The notes under the pieces are model-generated. The model did not search any database, was not told the DNA's origin, and saw nothing but the letters and a program-made list of their open reading frames with translations. From Ptiloglossa arizonensis (taxonomy: Eukaryota > Arthropoda > Insecta > Hymenoptera > Colletidae), in NCBI RefSeq assembly GCF_051014685.1, contig NW_027478458.1, positions 682,001 through 746,000 of the forward strand: a stretch of DNA of 64,000 nt, given 5' to 3'. The translations under genes and the position numbers were made by a program. Positions 27,420 through 41,018 of this stretch are shown piece by piece (position 1 is the stretch's first letter; every line of letters starts with the position of its first letter).

Positions 27420-28560
27420 GTTCCAGTTGCATCTAAAAGCATAATCTCGCCAGATTACAATGGTATGTGTATTTTTGCCCTAGGCCATAGCAGTTATTGC
27501 TTTCGTGTATCAGACTTGCGAAAATTTTGATGGTATCTCAACCATTCGTTAACTTCAAACTCCCATATCTGGCGAACGGATTGACGAACTCGACAAATTC
27601 CTGTTGCATCTGAAAGTAGAAACTCGCCCGATTACAACGGTATGTGTATTTTTGCCCTAGGCATTAGTAGTTATTGGTTTCGAGTATCAGACTCACTAAA
27701 GTTTTGTTAGTTTCTCAACCATTCCTTAACTTCAAACTCCCATATCTCGCGAACGGATTGACGAACTCGAGAAATTTCTGTTGCATCTGAAAGTAGAAAC
27801 TCGCCCGATTACAATGGGGTGTGTACTTATCCCCTAGGCCATTCCAGTTATTGGTTTCGAGTATCAGACTTGCGAAAATTTTGATGGTTCCTCAACCATT
27901 CCTTAACTTCAAACTGCCATATCTCGCGAACGGATTGACGAACTAGAGAAATTCCTGTCGCATCTGAAGGTAGTTAGATCGCCCGATTACAACGGTATGT
28001 GTATTTTTGCCCTATGCAATAGTAGTTATCGGTTTCGAGTACCAGACTTGCGAAAATTTTGATGGTTTCTCAACCACTCCTTAACTTCAAACTCCCATGT
28101 CTCGCGAACGGATTACCAACTCGAGAAATTCCAGTTGCATCTAAAAGCATAATCTCGCCCGATTACAATGGTATTTGTATTTTTGCCCTAAACCATAGCT
28201 GTTATTGGTTTCGAGTATCACACCAGCGAAAATTTTGATGGTTTCTCAACCATTCCTTAACCTCAAACTCCCATATCTCGCGAACGGATGACGAACTCGA
28301 GAAATTCCTGTTGCATCTGAATGTAGAAGCTCGCCCGATTACAATGGGGTGTGTACTTATCCCCTAGGCCATTCCAGTTATTGGTTTCGAGTATCAGACC
28401 AGCGAAAATTTTGATGGTTTCTCAACCATTCTGTAATTTCAAACTCCCATATCTCGCGAACGGATTGACGAACTCGAGAAATTCCTGTTGCATCTGAAAG
28501 CATAAACGCGCCCGATTACAACGGTATGTGTATTTTTTGCCCTAGGCCATAGTAATTATT
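27420..28560 (+). repeat. Family A monomers without clear higher-order structure
   Basis: Mixed A monomers, including copies of the ctgtcgcatctgaaggtag unit near 27,955 and of the 176-bp subtype near 28,110. One unit near 28,280 reads cggatgacgaactc, one base shorter than usual. There is nothing besides the satellite. Confidence 0.7.
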
Positions 28561-29290
28561 GGTTTCTAGTATCAGAGTTGCGAAAATTTTGATGGTTTCT
28601 CAACCATCTCTTAAATCCAAACTCCGATATTTCGCGAACGGATTGACGAACTCGAGAAATTCCTGTTGCATCTGAAAGCAGAAACTCGCCCGATTTCAAC
28701 GGTATGTGTATTTTTGCCCTAGGCCATAGTAGTTATTGGTTTCGAGTATCAGACTTGCGAAAATTTTGATGGTTTCTCAACCATCTCTTAAATCCAAACA
28801 CCGATATTTCGCGAACGGATTGACGAACTCGAGAAATTCCTGTTGCATCTGAAAGCAGAAACTCGCCCGATTTCAACGGTATGTGTATTTTTGCCCTAGG
28901 CCATAGTAGTTATTGGTTTCGAGTATCAGACTTGCGAAAATTTTGATGGTTTCTCAACCATCTCTTAAATCCAAACACCGATATTTCGCGAACGGATTGA
29001 CGAACTCGAGAAATTCCTGTTGCATCTGAAAGCAGAAACTCGCCCGATTACAACGGTATGTGTATTTTTGCCCTAGGCCATAGTAGTTACTGGTTTCGAG
29101 TATCAGACTTGCGAAAATTTTGATGGTTTCTCAACTATCTCTTAAATCCAAACACCGATATTTCGCGAACGGATTGACGAACTCGAGAAATTCCTGTTGC
29201 ATCTGAAAGCAGAAACTCGCCCGATTTCAACGGTATCTGTATTTTTGCCCTAGGCCATAGTAGTTATTGGTTTCGAGTATCAGACTTGCG
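28561..29290 (+). repeat. Run of near-identical single monomers
   Basis: The variant box ccaaac(a/t)ccgatatttcgc occurs at 28,617, 28,794, 28,971 and 29,148, each exactly 177 bp apart. The units also share cgatttcaacgg or cgattacaacgg and differ at only a few bases. Elsewhere this variant is mostly scattered singly (2,960, 7,400, 18,540, 30,560, 37,100). A run of four points to recent amplification of one monomer. Confidence 0.85.
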
Positions 29291-31185
29291 AAAATTTGGA
29301 TGGTTTCTCAACCATTCCTTAACTTCAAACTCCCATATCTCGCGAACGGATTGACGAACTCGAGAAATTCCTGTTGCATCTGAAAGTAGAAACTCGCCCG
29401 ATTACAATGGGGTGTGTACTTTTCACCTAGGTCATTCCAGTTATTGGTTTCGAGTATCAGACCAGCGAAAATTTTGATGGTTTCTCATCCATTCCTTAAT
29501 TTCAAACTCCCATATCTCGCGAACCGATTGACGAACTCGAGAAATTCCTGTTGCATCTGAAAGTAGAAATTCGCCCGATTACAACGGTTTGTGTATTTTT
29601 GCCCTAGGCCATAGTAGTTATTGGTTTCGAGTGTCAGACTTGCGAAAATTTTGATGGTTCCTCAACCATTCCTTAACTTCAAACTCCCATATCTCGCGAA
29701 CGGATTGACGAACTCGAGAAACTCCCGTTGCATCTGAAAGTAGAAACTCGCCCGATTACAATGGGGTGTGTACTTTTCCCATAGGCGATTCCAGTTATTG
29801 GTTTCGAGTATCAGACCAGCGAAAATTTTGATGGTTTCTCAACCATTCCTTAACTTCAAACTCCCATATCTCGCCAACGGAATGACGAACTCGAGAAATT
29901 CCTGCTGCATCTGAAAGCAGAAACTCGCCCGATTACAACGGTATGTGTATTTTTGCCCTAGGCCTTAGTAATTATTGGTTTCGAGTATCAGAGTTGCGAA
30001 AATTTTGATGGTTTCTCAACCATTCCTTAACTTCAAACTCCCATATCTCGCGAACGGATTGACGAACTCGAGAAATTCCTGTTGCATCTGAAAGCATAAA
30101 CTCGCCCGATTACAATGGGGTGTGTACTTTTCCCCTAGGCCATTCCAGTTATTGGTTTCGAGTATCAGACCAGCGAAAATTTTGATGGTTTCTCATCCAT
30201 TCCTCAACTTCAAACTCCCATATCTCGCGAACGGATTGACGAACTCGAGAAATTCCTCTTGCATCTGAAAGTAGAAACTCGCCCGATTACAGTGGTAGGT
30301 GTACTTTTCCCCTAGGCCATTCCAGCTATTGGTTTCGAGTATCAGACTTGCGAAAATTTTGATGGTTTCTCAACCACTCCTTAACTTCAAACTCCCATAT
30401 CTCGCGAATGGGTTGCAGAACTCGAGAAGTCTCTCTTGCGTCTGAAAGCAGAAACTCGCCCGATTACAAGGGTATGTGTATTTTTGCCCTAGGCCATAGT
30501 AGTTATTGGTTTCGAGTATCAGACTTTCGAAAATTTTGATGGTTTCTCAACCATCTCTTAAATCCAAACACCGATATTTCGCGAACGGATTGACGAACTC
30601 GAGAAATTCCTGTTGCATCTGAAAGCAGAAACTCGCCCGATTTCAACGGTATGTGTATTTTTGCCCTAGGCCATAGTAGTTATTGGTTTCGAATATCAGA
30701 CTTGCGAAAATTGTGATGGTTTCTCAAATATTCCTTAACTTCAAACTCCCATTACTAGCGAACGGATCGACGAACTCGAGAAATTCCTGTTGCATCTGAA
30801 AGTAGAAATTCGCCCGATTACAACGGTATGTGTATTTTTGCCCTAGGCATTTGTAGTTATTGGTTTCGAGTATCAGACTTACTAAAGTTTTGATAGTTTC
30901 TCAACCATTCCTTAACTTCAAACCCCCATATCTCACGAACGGATTGACGAACTCGAGAAATTCCTGTTGCATCTGAAAGTAGAAACTCGCCCGATTACAA
31001 TGGGGTGTGTACTTTTCCCCTAGGCCATTCCAGTTATTGGTTACGAGTATCAGACCAGCGAAAATTTTGATGGTTTCTCAACCATTCCTTAATTTCAAAC
31101 TCCCATATCTCGCGAACGGATTGACGAATTCGAGAAATTCCTGTTGCATCTGAAGGTAGAAGATCGCCCGATTACAACGGTATGT
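29291..31185 (+). repeat. Mixed family A monomers
   Basis: A monomers of both gtacttttcccctagg and gtatttttgccctagg types, with one ttaaatccaaacaccgatat unit near 30,556. One unit at 30,745-30,790 reads cccattactagcgaacggat, which breaks the usual TCGCGA. No gene or insertion is seen. Confidence 0.7.
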
Positions 31186-34100
31186 GTATTTTTGCCCTAG
31201 GCATTTGTAGTTATTGGTTTCGAGTATCAGACTTACTAAAGTTTTGATGGTTTCTCAACCATTCTGTAATTTCAAACTCCCATATCTCGAGAATGGATTG
31301 CAGAACTCGAGAAGTCCCTCTTGCGTCTGAAAGCAGAAACTTGCCCGATTACAACGGTTTGTGTATTTTTGCCCTAGGCCATAGTAGTTATTGGTTTCGA
31401 GTATCAGACTTGCGAAAATTTTGATGGTTTCTCAACCATTCCTTAATTTCAAACTCCCATATATCGCGAACGGATTGACGAACTCGTGAAATTCCTCTTG
31501 CATCTGAAAGTAGAAACTCGCCCGATTACAGTGGTATGTGTACTTTTCCCCTAGGCCATTCCAGCTATTGGTTTCGAGTATCAGACATGCGAAAATTTTG
31601 ATGGTTTCTCAACCACTCCTTAACTTCATACTCCCATATCTCGCGAATTGATTGCAGAACTCGAGAAGTCCCTGTTGCGTCTGAAAGCAGAAACTCGCCC
31701 GATTACAACGGTACGTGTATTTTTGCCCTAGGCCATAGTAGTTATTGGTTTCGAGTATCAGACTTGCGAAAATTTTGATGGTTTCTCAACCATTCCTTAA
31801 CCTCAAACTCCCATTACTCGCGAACGGATCGACGAACTCGAGAAATTCCTGTTGCCTCTGAAAGTATAAACTCGCCCGATTACAACGGTATGTGTATTTT
31901 TGCCCTAGGGCATAGCCGTTATTGGTTTCGAGTATCAGACTTGAGAAAATTTTGATGGTTCCGCAACCATTCCTTAACTTCAAACTCCCATATCTCGCGA
32001 ACGGATTGACGAACTCGAGAAATTCCTGTTGCATCTGAAAGAAGAAACTCGCCCGATTACAATCGGGTGTGTACTTTTCCCCTAGGCCATTCCAGTTATT
32101 GGTTTCGAGTATCAGACCAGCGAAAATTTTGATGGTTTCTCATCCATTCCTTAATTTCAAACTCCCATATCTCGCGAACGGATTGACGAACTCGAGAAAT
32201 TCCTCTTGCATCTGAAAGTAGAAACTCGCCCGATTACAGTGGTACGTGTACTTTTCCCCTAGGCCATTCCAGCTATTGGTTTCGAGTAGCAGACTTGCGA
32301 AAATTTTGATGGTTTCTCAACCACTCCTTAACTTCAAACTCCCATATCTCGCGAATGGATTGCAGAACTCGAGAAGTCCCTCTTGCGTCTGAAAGCAGAA
32401 ACTCGCCCGATTACAGTGGTATGTGTACTTTTCCCCTAGGCCATTCCAGCTATTGGTTTGGAGTATCAACATGCGAAAATTTTGATGGTTTCTCAACCAC
32501 TCCTTAACTTCATACTCCCATATCTCGCGAATTGATTGCAGAACTCGAGACGTCCCTCTTGCGTCTGAAAGCAGAAACTCGCCCGATTACAACGGTATGT
32601 GTATTTTTGCCCTAGGCCATAGTAGTTATTGGTTTCGAGTATCAGACTTGCGAAAATTTGGATGGTTTCTCAACCATTCCTTAATTTCAAACTCCCATAT
32701 CTCGCGAACGGATTGACGAACTCGAGAAATTCCTCTTGCATCTGAAAGTAGAAACTCGCCCGATTACAGTGGTACATGTACTTTTCCCCTAGGCCATTCC
32801 AGCTATTGGTTTCGAGTAGCAGACTTGTGAAAATTTTGATGGTTTCTCAACCACTCCTTAACTTCAAACTCCCATATCTCGCGAATGGATTGCAGAACTC
32901 GAGAAGTCCCTCTTGCGTCTGAAAGCAGAAACTCGCCCGATTACAGTGGTATGTGTACTTTTCCCCTAGGCCATTCCAGCTATTGGTTTGGAGTATCAAC
33001 ATGCGAAAATTTTGATGGTTTCTCAACCACTCCTTAACTTCATACTCCCATATCTCGCGAATTGATTGCAGAACTCGAGAAGTCCCTCTTGCGTCTGAAA
33101 GCAGAAACTCGCCCGATTACAACGGTATGTGTATTCTTGCCCTAGGCCATAGTAGTTATTGGTTTCGCGTATCAGACTTGCGAAAATTTTGATGGTTTCT
33201 CAGCCATTCCTTAACTTCAAACGCCCATATCTCGCGAACGGATTGACGAACTCGAGAAATTCCTGTTGCATCTGAAGGTAGAAGATCGCCCGATTACAAC
33301 GGTATGTGTATTTTGGCCCTAGGCCATTCCAGCTATTGGTTTCGAGTATCAGACTTGCGAAAATTTTGATGGTTTCTCAACCACTCCTTAACTTCAAACT
33401 CCCATATCTCGCGAACGGATTGACGAACTCGAGAAATTCCTCTTGCATCTGAAAGTAGAAACTCGCCCGATTACAGTGGTACGTGTACTTTTCCCCTAGG
33501 CCATTCCAGCTATTGGTTTCGAGTAGCAGACTTGCGAAAATTTTGATGGTTTCTCAACCACTCCTTAACTTCAAACTCCCATATCTCGCGAATGGATTGC
33601 AGAACTCGAGAAGTCCCTCTTGCGTCTGAAAGCAGAAACTCGCCCGATTACAACGGTATGTGTATTTTTGCCCTAGCCCATAGTAGTTATTGGTTTCGAG
33701 TATCAGACTTGCAACAATTTTGGTGGTTTCTCAACCATTCCTTAACTTCAAACTCCCATATCTCGCGAACGGATTATCAACTCGAGAAATTCCAGTTGCA
33801 TCTGAAAGCATAATCTCGCCCGATTACAATGGTATATGTATTGTTGCCCTAGGCCATAGCCGTTATTGGTTTCGAGTATCAGACTTGCGAACATTTTGAT
33901 GGTTCCTCAACCATTCCTTAACTTCAAACTCCAATATCTCGCGAACGGATTGACGAACACGAGAAATTCCTGTTGCATCTGAAAGTAGAAACTCGCCCGA
34001 TTACAATGAGGTGTGTACTTTTCCACTAGGCCATTCCAGTTATTGGTTTCGAGTATCAGACCAGCGAAAATTTTGATGGTTTCTCAACCATTCCTTAATT

Positions 34101-34665
34101 TGAAACTCCCATACCTCGCGAACGGATTGACGAACTCGAGAAATTCCTCTTGCATCTGAAAGTAGAAACTCGCCCGATTACAGTGGTATGTGTACTTTTC
34201 CCCTAGGCCATTCCAGCTATTGGTTTCGAGTGTCAGACTTGCGAAAATTTTGATGGTTTCTCAACCACTCCTTAACTTCAAACTCCCATATCTCGCGAAC
34301 GGATTGACGAACTCGAGAAATTCCTCTTGCATCTGAAAGTAGAAACTCGCCCGATTACAGTGGTACGTGTACTTTTCCCCTAGGCCATTCCAGCTATTGG
34401 TTTCGAGTAGCAGACTTGCGAAAATTTTGATGGTTTCTCAACCACTCCTTAACTTCAAACTCCCATATCTCGCGAATGGATTGCAGAACTCGAGAAGTCC
34501 CTCTTGCGTCTGAAAGCAGAAACTCGCCCGATTACAACGGTATGTGTATTTTTGCCCTAGCCCATAGTAGTTATTGGTTTCGAGTATCAGACTTGCGAAA
34601 ATATTGATGGTTTCTCAACCATCTCTTAAATCCAAACACCGATATTTCGCGATCGGATTGACGAA
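31186..34665 (+). repeat. Segmental duplication, copy 3 (partial, 31 kb downstream)
   Basis: Matches copy 1 at an offset of 31,315-31,316 over the first 1.9 kb. Near 33,319 it gains two extra monomers, after which the offset is 31,669. It departs from copies 1 and 2 at about 34,665, where those read gatcggattgacgaacacg and this copy reads gatcggattgacgaactcc. The translation of 470-718 (minus strand) is the same as that of 31,786-32,034, showing how little the two have diverged. Confidence 0.87.
32706..33648 (+). repeat. 943-bp block duplicated 3,007 bp downstream, copy 1
   Basis: Matches 35,713-36,655 closely. Shared rare states include ggtacatgtacttttcccc, tggagtatcaacatgcg, gtattcttgccctagg with tttcgcgtatcag, and gtattttggccctaggccat. 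The spacing is about 17 monomers. The block overlaps the end of the 31-34.7 kb duplication copy and includes the two monomers that this copy gained. Confidence 0.85.
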
Positions 34666-35712
34666 CTCCAGAAATTCCTGTTGCATCTGAAAGCAGAAAC
34701 TCGCCCGATTTCAACCGTATGTGTATTTTTGCCCTAGGCCATAGTAGTTATTGGTTTCGAGTATCAGACTTGCGAAAATTTTGATGGTTTCTCAACCATC
34801 TCTTAAATCCAAACACCGATATTTCGCGAACGGATTGACGAACTCGAGAAATTCCTGTTGCTTCTGAAAGTAGAAACTCGCCCGATTACAACGGTATGTG
34901 TATTTTTGCCCTAGGCATTTGTAGTTATTGGTTATCGAGTATCAGACTTACTAAAGTTTTGATTGTTTCTCAACCATTCCTTAACTTCAAACTCCCATAT
35001 CTCGGGAACGGATTCATGAACTCGAGAAACTCCTGTTGCATCTGAAAGTAGAAACTCGCCCGATTACAATGGGGCGTGTACTTTTCCCCTAGGCCATTCT
35101 AGTTATTGGTTTCGAGTATCAGACCAGCGAAAATTTTGATGGGTTCTCAACCATTCCTTAACTTCAAACTCCCATATCTCGCCAACGGATTGACGAACTC
35201 GAGAAATTCCTGTTGCATCTGAAGGTAGAAGATCGCCCGATTACAGTGGTATGTGTATTTTTGCCCTAGGCCATAGCCGTTGTTGGTTTCGAGTATCAGA
35301 CTTGCGAAAATTTTGATGGTTTCTCAACCATTCCTTAACTTCAAACTCCCATATCTCGCGAACGGATTGACGAACTCGAGAAATTCCTGTTGCATCTGAA
35401 AGTAGAAACTCGCCCGATTACAATGGGGTGTGTACTTCTCCCCTAGGCCATTCCAGTTATTGGTTTCGAGTATCAGACCAGCGAAAATTTTGATGGTTTC
35501 TCATCCATTCCTTAATTTCAAACTCCCATATCTCGCGAACGGATTGACGAACTCGAGAAATTCCTCTTGCATCTAAAGTAGAAACTCGCCCGATTACAGT
35601 GGTAAGTGTACTTCTCCCCTAGGCCATTCCAGCTATTGGTTTCGAGTATCAGACTTGCGAAAATTTTAATGGTTTCTCAACCACTCCTTAACTTCAAACT
35701 CCCATATCTCGC

Positions 35713-36655
35713 GAACGGCTTGACGAACTCGAGAAATTCCTCTTGCATCTGAAAGTAGAAACTCGCCCGATTACAGTGGTACATGTACTTTTCCCCTAGG
35801 CCATTCCAGCTATTGGTTTCGAGTAGCAGACTTGTGAAAATTTTGATGGTTTCTCAACCACTCCTTAACTTCAAACTCCCATATCTCGCGAATGGATTGC
35901 AGAACTCGAGAAGTCCCTCTTGCGTCTGAAAGCAGAAACTCGCCCGATTACAGTGGTATGTGTACTTTTCCCCTAGGCCATTCCAGCTATTGGTTTGGAG
36001 TATCAACATGCGAAAATTTTGATGGTTTCTCAACCACTCCTTAACTTCATACTCCCATATCTCGCGAATTGATTGCAGAACTCGAGAAGTCCCTCTTGCG
36101 TCTGAAAGCAGAAACTCGCCCGATTACAACGGTATGTGTATTCTTGCCCTAGGCCATAGTAGTTATTGGTTTCGCGTATCAGACTTGCGAAAATTTTGAT
36201 GGTTTCTCAGCCATTCCTTAACTTCAAACGCCCATATCTCGCGAACGGATTGACGAACTCGAGAAATTCCTGTTGCATCTGAAGGTAGAAGATCGCCCGA
36301 TTACAACGGTATGTGTATTTTGGCCCTAGGCCATTCCAGCTATTGGTTTCGAGTATCAGACTTGCGAAAATTTTGATGGTTTCTCAACCACTCCTTAACT
36401 TCAAACTCCCATATCTCGCGAACGGATTGACGAACTCGAGAAATTCCTCTTGCATCTGAAAGTAGAAACTCGCCCGATTACAGTGGTACGTGTACTTTTC
36501 CCCTAGGCCATTCCAGCTATTGGTTTCGAGTAGCAGACTTGCGAAAATTTTGATGGTTTCTCAACCACTCCTTAACTTCAAACTCCCATATCTCGCGAAT
36601 GGATTGCAGAACTCGAGAAGTCCCTCTTGCGTCTGAAAGCAGAAACTCGCCCGAT
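35713..36655 (+). repeat. 943-bp block duplicated 3,007 bp upstream, copy 2
   Basis: Counterpart of 32,706-33,648. The flanks differ: upstream this copy reads cgaacggcttgacg and the other cgaacggattgacg; downstream this one reads cgatttcaacag and the other cgattacaacgg. The edges are therefore set to within a few tens of bases. Confidence 0.85.
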
Positions 36656-39600
36656 TTCAACAGTATGTGTATTTTTGCCCTAGGCCATAGTAGTTATTGG
36701 TTTCGAGTATCAGACTTGGGAAAATTTTGATGGTTTCTCAAATATTCCTTACATTCAAACCCCCATATCTCGCGAACGGATTGACGAACTCGAGAAATTA
36801 CTGTTGCATCTGAAAGTAGAAACTCGCCCGATTACAATGGGGTGTGTACTTATCCCCTAGGCCATTCCAGTTATTGGTTTCGAGTATCAGACCAGCGAAA
36901 ATTTTGATGGTTTCTCAACCATTCCTTAATTTCAAACTCCCATATCTCGCGAACGGCTTGACGAACTCGAGAAATTCCTCTTGCATCTGAAAGTAGAAAC
37001 TCGCCCGATTACAGTGGTATGTGTACTTTTCCCCTAGGCCATTCCAGCAATTGGTTTCGAGTATCAGACTTGCGAAAATTTTGATGGTTTCTCAACCATC
37101 TCTTAAATCCAAACACCGATATTTCGCGAACGGATTGACGCACTCGAGAAATTCCTGTTGCATCTGAAAGCAGAAACTCGCCCGATTACAACGGTATGTG
37201 TATCTTTGCCCTAGGCAATAGTAGTTATTGGTTTCGAGTATCAGACTTGCGAAAATTTTGATGGTTTCTCAACCATTCCTTACATTCAAACTCCCATATC
37301 TCGCGAACGGATTGAGCAATCCGAGTAGTTTCTGTTGCATCTGAACGCAGAAACTCGCCCGATTACAACGGTATATGTTCTTTTGCCCTAGGCCATAGTA
37401 GTTATTGGTTTCGAGTATCAGACTTGCGAAAATTTTGATGGTTTCTCAAATATTCCTTACATTCAAACTCCCATATCTCGCGAACGGATTGACGAACTCG
37501 AGAAGTTCCTCTTGCGTCTGAAAGCAGAAACTCGCCCGATTACAACGGTATGTGCATTTTTGCCGAAGGCCATAGTAGTTATTGGTTTCGAGTATCAGAC
37601 TTGCGAAAATTTTGATGGTTTCTCAACCATTCCTTAACTTCAAACTCCCATATCTCGCGAACGGATTATCAACTCAAGAAATTCCTGCTGCATCTGAAGG
37701 TAGAAGCACGCCCGATTACAACGGTATGTGTATTTTTGCCCTAGGCAATAGTAGTTATTGGTTTCGAGTATCAGACTTGCGAAAATTTTGATGGTTTCTC
37801 AACCATTCCTTAACTTCAAACTCCCATATCTCGTCAACGGATTGACGAACTCGAGAAATTCCTGTTGCATCTGAAGGTAGAAGATCGCCCGATTACAATG
37901 GGGTGTGTACTTTTCCCCTAGGCCATTCCAGTTATTGGTTTCGAGTATCAGACCAGCGAAAATTTTGATGGTTTGTCAACCATTCCTTAATTTCAAACTC
38001 CCATATCTCGCGAACGGATTGACGAACACGAGAAATTCCTCTTGCATCTGAAAGTAGAAACTCGCCCGATTACAGTGGTATGTGTATTTTTGCCCTAGGC
38101 CATAGCCGTTATTCGTTTCGAGTATCAGACTTGCGAAAATTTTGATGGTTCCTCAACCATTCCTTAACTTCAAACTCCCATATCCCGCGAACGGATTGAC
38201 GAACTCGAGAAATTCCTGTTGCATCTGAAAGCATAATCTCGCCCGATTACAATGGTATGTGTATTTTTGCCCTAGGCCATAGCCGTTATTGGTTTCGAGT
38301 ATCAGACTTGCGAAAATTTTGATGGTTCCTCAACCATTCCTTAACTTTAAACTCCCATATCTCACGAACGGATTGACGAACTCGAGAAATTCCTGTTGCA
38401 TCTGAATGTAGAAACTCGCCCGATTACAATGGGGTGTGTACTTTTCCCCTAGGCCATTCCAGTTATTGGTTTCGAGTATCAGACCAGCGAAAATTTTGAT
38501 GGTGTCTCAACCATTCCTTAATTTCAAACTCCCATATCTCGCGAACGGATTGACGAACTCGAGAAATTCCTCTTGCATCTGAAAGTAGAAACTCGCCCGA
38601 TTACAGTGGTATGTGTACTTTTCCCCTAGGCCATTCCAGCTATTGGTTTCGAGTATCAGACTTGCGAAAATTTTGATGGTTTCTCAACCATCTCTTAAAT
38701 CCAAACACCCATATATCGCGAACGGATTGACGCACTCGAGAAATTCCTGTTGCATCTGAAAGCAGAAACTCGCCCGATTACAACAGTATGTGTATTTTTG
38801 CCCTAGGCCATAGTAGTTATTGGTTTCGAGTATCAGACTTGCGAAAATTTTGATGGTTTCTCAACCATTCCTTAACTTCAAACTCCCATTACTCGCGAAC
38901 GGATCGACGAACTCGAGAAATTCCTGTTGCATCTGAAAGTAGAAACTCGCCCGATTACAACGGTATGTGTATTATTGCCCTAGGCATTAGTAGTTATTGG
39001 TTTCGAGTATCAGACTTACTAAAGTTTTGATAGCTTCTCAAACATTCCTTAACTTCAAACCCCCATATCTCGCGAACGGATTACGAACTCGAGAAATTCC
39101 AGTTGCATCTGAAAGCATAATCTCGCCCGATTACAATGGTATGTGTATTTTTGCCCTAGGCCATAGCAGTTATTGGTTTCGAGTATCAGACTTGCGAAAA
39201 TTTTGATGGTTTCTCAACCATTCCTTACATTCAATCTCCCATATCTCGCGAACGGATTGACGAACTCGAGAAATTCCTGTTGCATCTGAATGTAGAAGAT
39301 CGCCCGATTACAACGGTATATGTTCTTTTGCCCTAGGCCATAGTAGTTATTGGTTTCGAGTATCAGACCAACGAAAATTTTGATGGTTTCTCAACCATTC
39401 CTTAACTTCAAACTCCCATATCTCGCGAACGGTTTGACGAACTCGAGAAATTCCTACTGCATCTGAAAGCACAAATTCGCCCAATTACAACGGTATGTGT
39501 ATTTTTGCCCTAGGCCATAGTAGTTATTGGTTTCGAGTATTAGACTTGCGAAAGTTTTGATGGTTTCTCAACCATCTCTTAAATCCAAACACCGATATTT

Positions 39601-39902
39601 CGCGAACGGATTGACGAACTCGAGAAATTCCTGTTGCATCTGAGCGCAGAAACTCGCCCGATTACAACGGTATGTGTATTTTTGCCCTAGGCCATAGTAG
39701 TCATTGGTTTCGAGTATCAGACTTGCGAAAATTTTGATGGTTTCTCAACCATCTCTAAAATCCAAACACCGATATTTCGCGAACGGATTGACGAACTCGA
39801 GAAATTCCTGTTGCATCTGAAAGTAGAAACTCGCCCGATTACAATGGGATGTGTACTATTCCTCTAGGCCATTTCAGTTATTGGTTTCGAGAATCAGACT
39901 TG
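36656..39902 (+). repeat. Mixed family A monomers
   Basis: Heterogeneous A units. Unusual ones include gattgagcaatccgagtagt near 37,310 (a related gattgaggaatccgagtagt lies near 40,493) and gcagaaactcgcccgatt units with ttaaatccaaacacc near 37,100, 38,700, 39,580 and 39,755. There is no interruption of the tandem structure. Confidence 0.7.
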
Positions 39903-41018
39903 CGAAAATTTTGATGATTTCTCAACCGTTCCTTAACTTCAAACTCCCATATCTCTCGAACGGATTACCAACTCGAGAAATTCCGGTTGCATCTGAAAGC
40001 ATAATCTCGCCCGATTACAATGGTATGTGTATTTTTGCCCTAGGCCATAGCAGTTATAGGTTTCGAGTATCAGACTTGCGAAAATTTTGATGGTTTCTCA
40101 AGCATTCCTTTCATTCAAACTCCCATATCTCGCGAACAGATTGACGATCTCCAGAAATTACTGTTGCATCTGAAAGCAGAAACTCGCCCGATTACAACAG
40201 TATGTGCATTTTTGCCCTAGGCCATAGTAGTTATTGGTTTCGAGTATCAGACTTGCGAAAATTTTGATGGTTTCTCAACCATTCCTTAACTTCAAACTGC
40301 CATATCTGGCGAACGGATTGACGAACTCGAGAAATTCCTGTTGCATCTGAAGGTAGAGGTTCGCCCGATTACAACGGTATGTGTATCTTTGCCCTAGGCA
40401 ACAGTAGTTATTCGTTTCGAGTATCAGACTTGAGAAAATTTTGATGGCTTCTCAACCATTCCTTACATTTAAACTCCTATATCTCGCGAACAGATTGAGG
40501 AATCCGAGTAGTTTCTGTTGCATCTGAACGCAGAAACTCGCCCGATTACAACGGTATATGTTCTTTTGCCCTAGGCCATAGTAGTTATTGGTTTCGAGTA
40601 TCAGACTTGCGAAGATTTTGACGGTTTCTCAACCATTCCTTAAATTCAAACTCCCATATCTCGCGAATGGATTGCAGAACTCGAGAAGTTCCTCTTGCGT
40701 CTGAAAGCAGAAACTCGCCCGATTACAACGGTATGTGTATTTTTGCCCTAGGCAATAGTAGTTATTGGTTTCGAGTATCAGACATGCAAAAATTTTGATG
40801 ATTTCTCAACCATTCCTTAACTTCAAACTCCCATATCTCTCGAACGGATTACCAACTCGAGAAATTCCGGTTGCATCTGAAAGCATAATCTCGCCCGATT
40901 ACAATGGTATGTGTATTTTTGCCCTAGGCCATAGCAGTTATAGGTTTCGAGTATCAGACTTGCGAAAATTTTGATGGTTTCTCAAGCATTCCTTTCATTC
41001 AAACTCCCATATCTCGCG
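39903..41018 (+). repeat. 5-monomer (884 bp) duplication next to the A/B junction
   Basis: The block at about 39,903-40,134 recurs at about 40,787-41,018. Both have atctctcgaacggattacc, ttccggttgcatctg, agttataggtttcgag, and ctcaagcattcctttcattc. The first copy continues as family A (gattgacgatctccag). The second runs straight into family B (gattgacctaaccc), so the family change happened inside, or after, this duplicated block. Confidence 0.82.
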
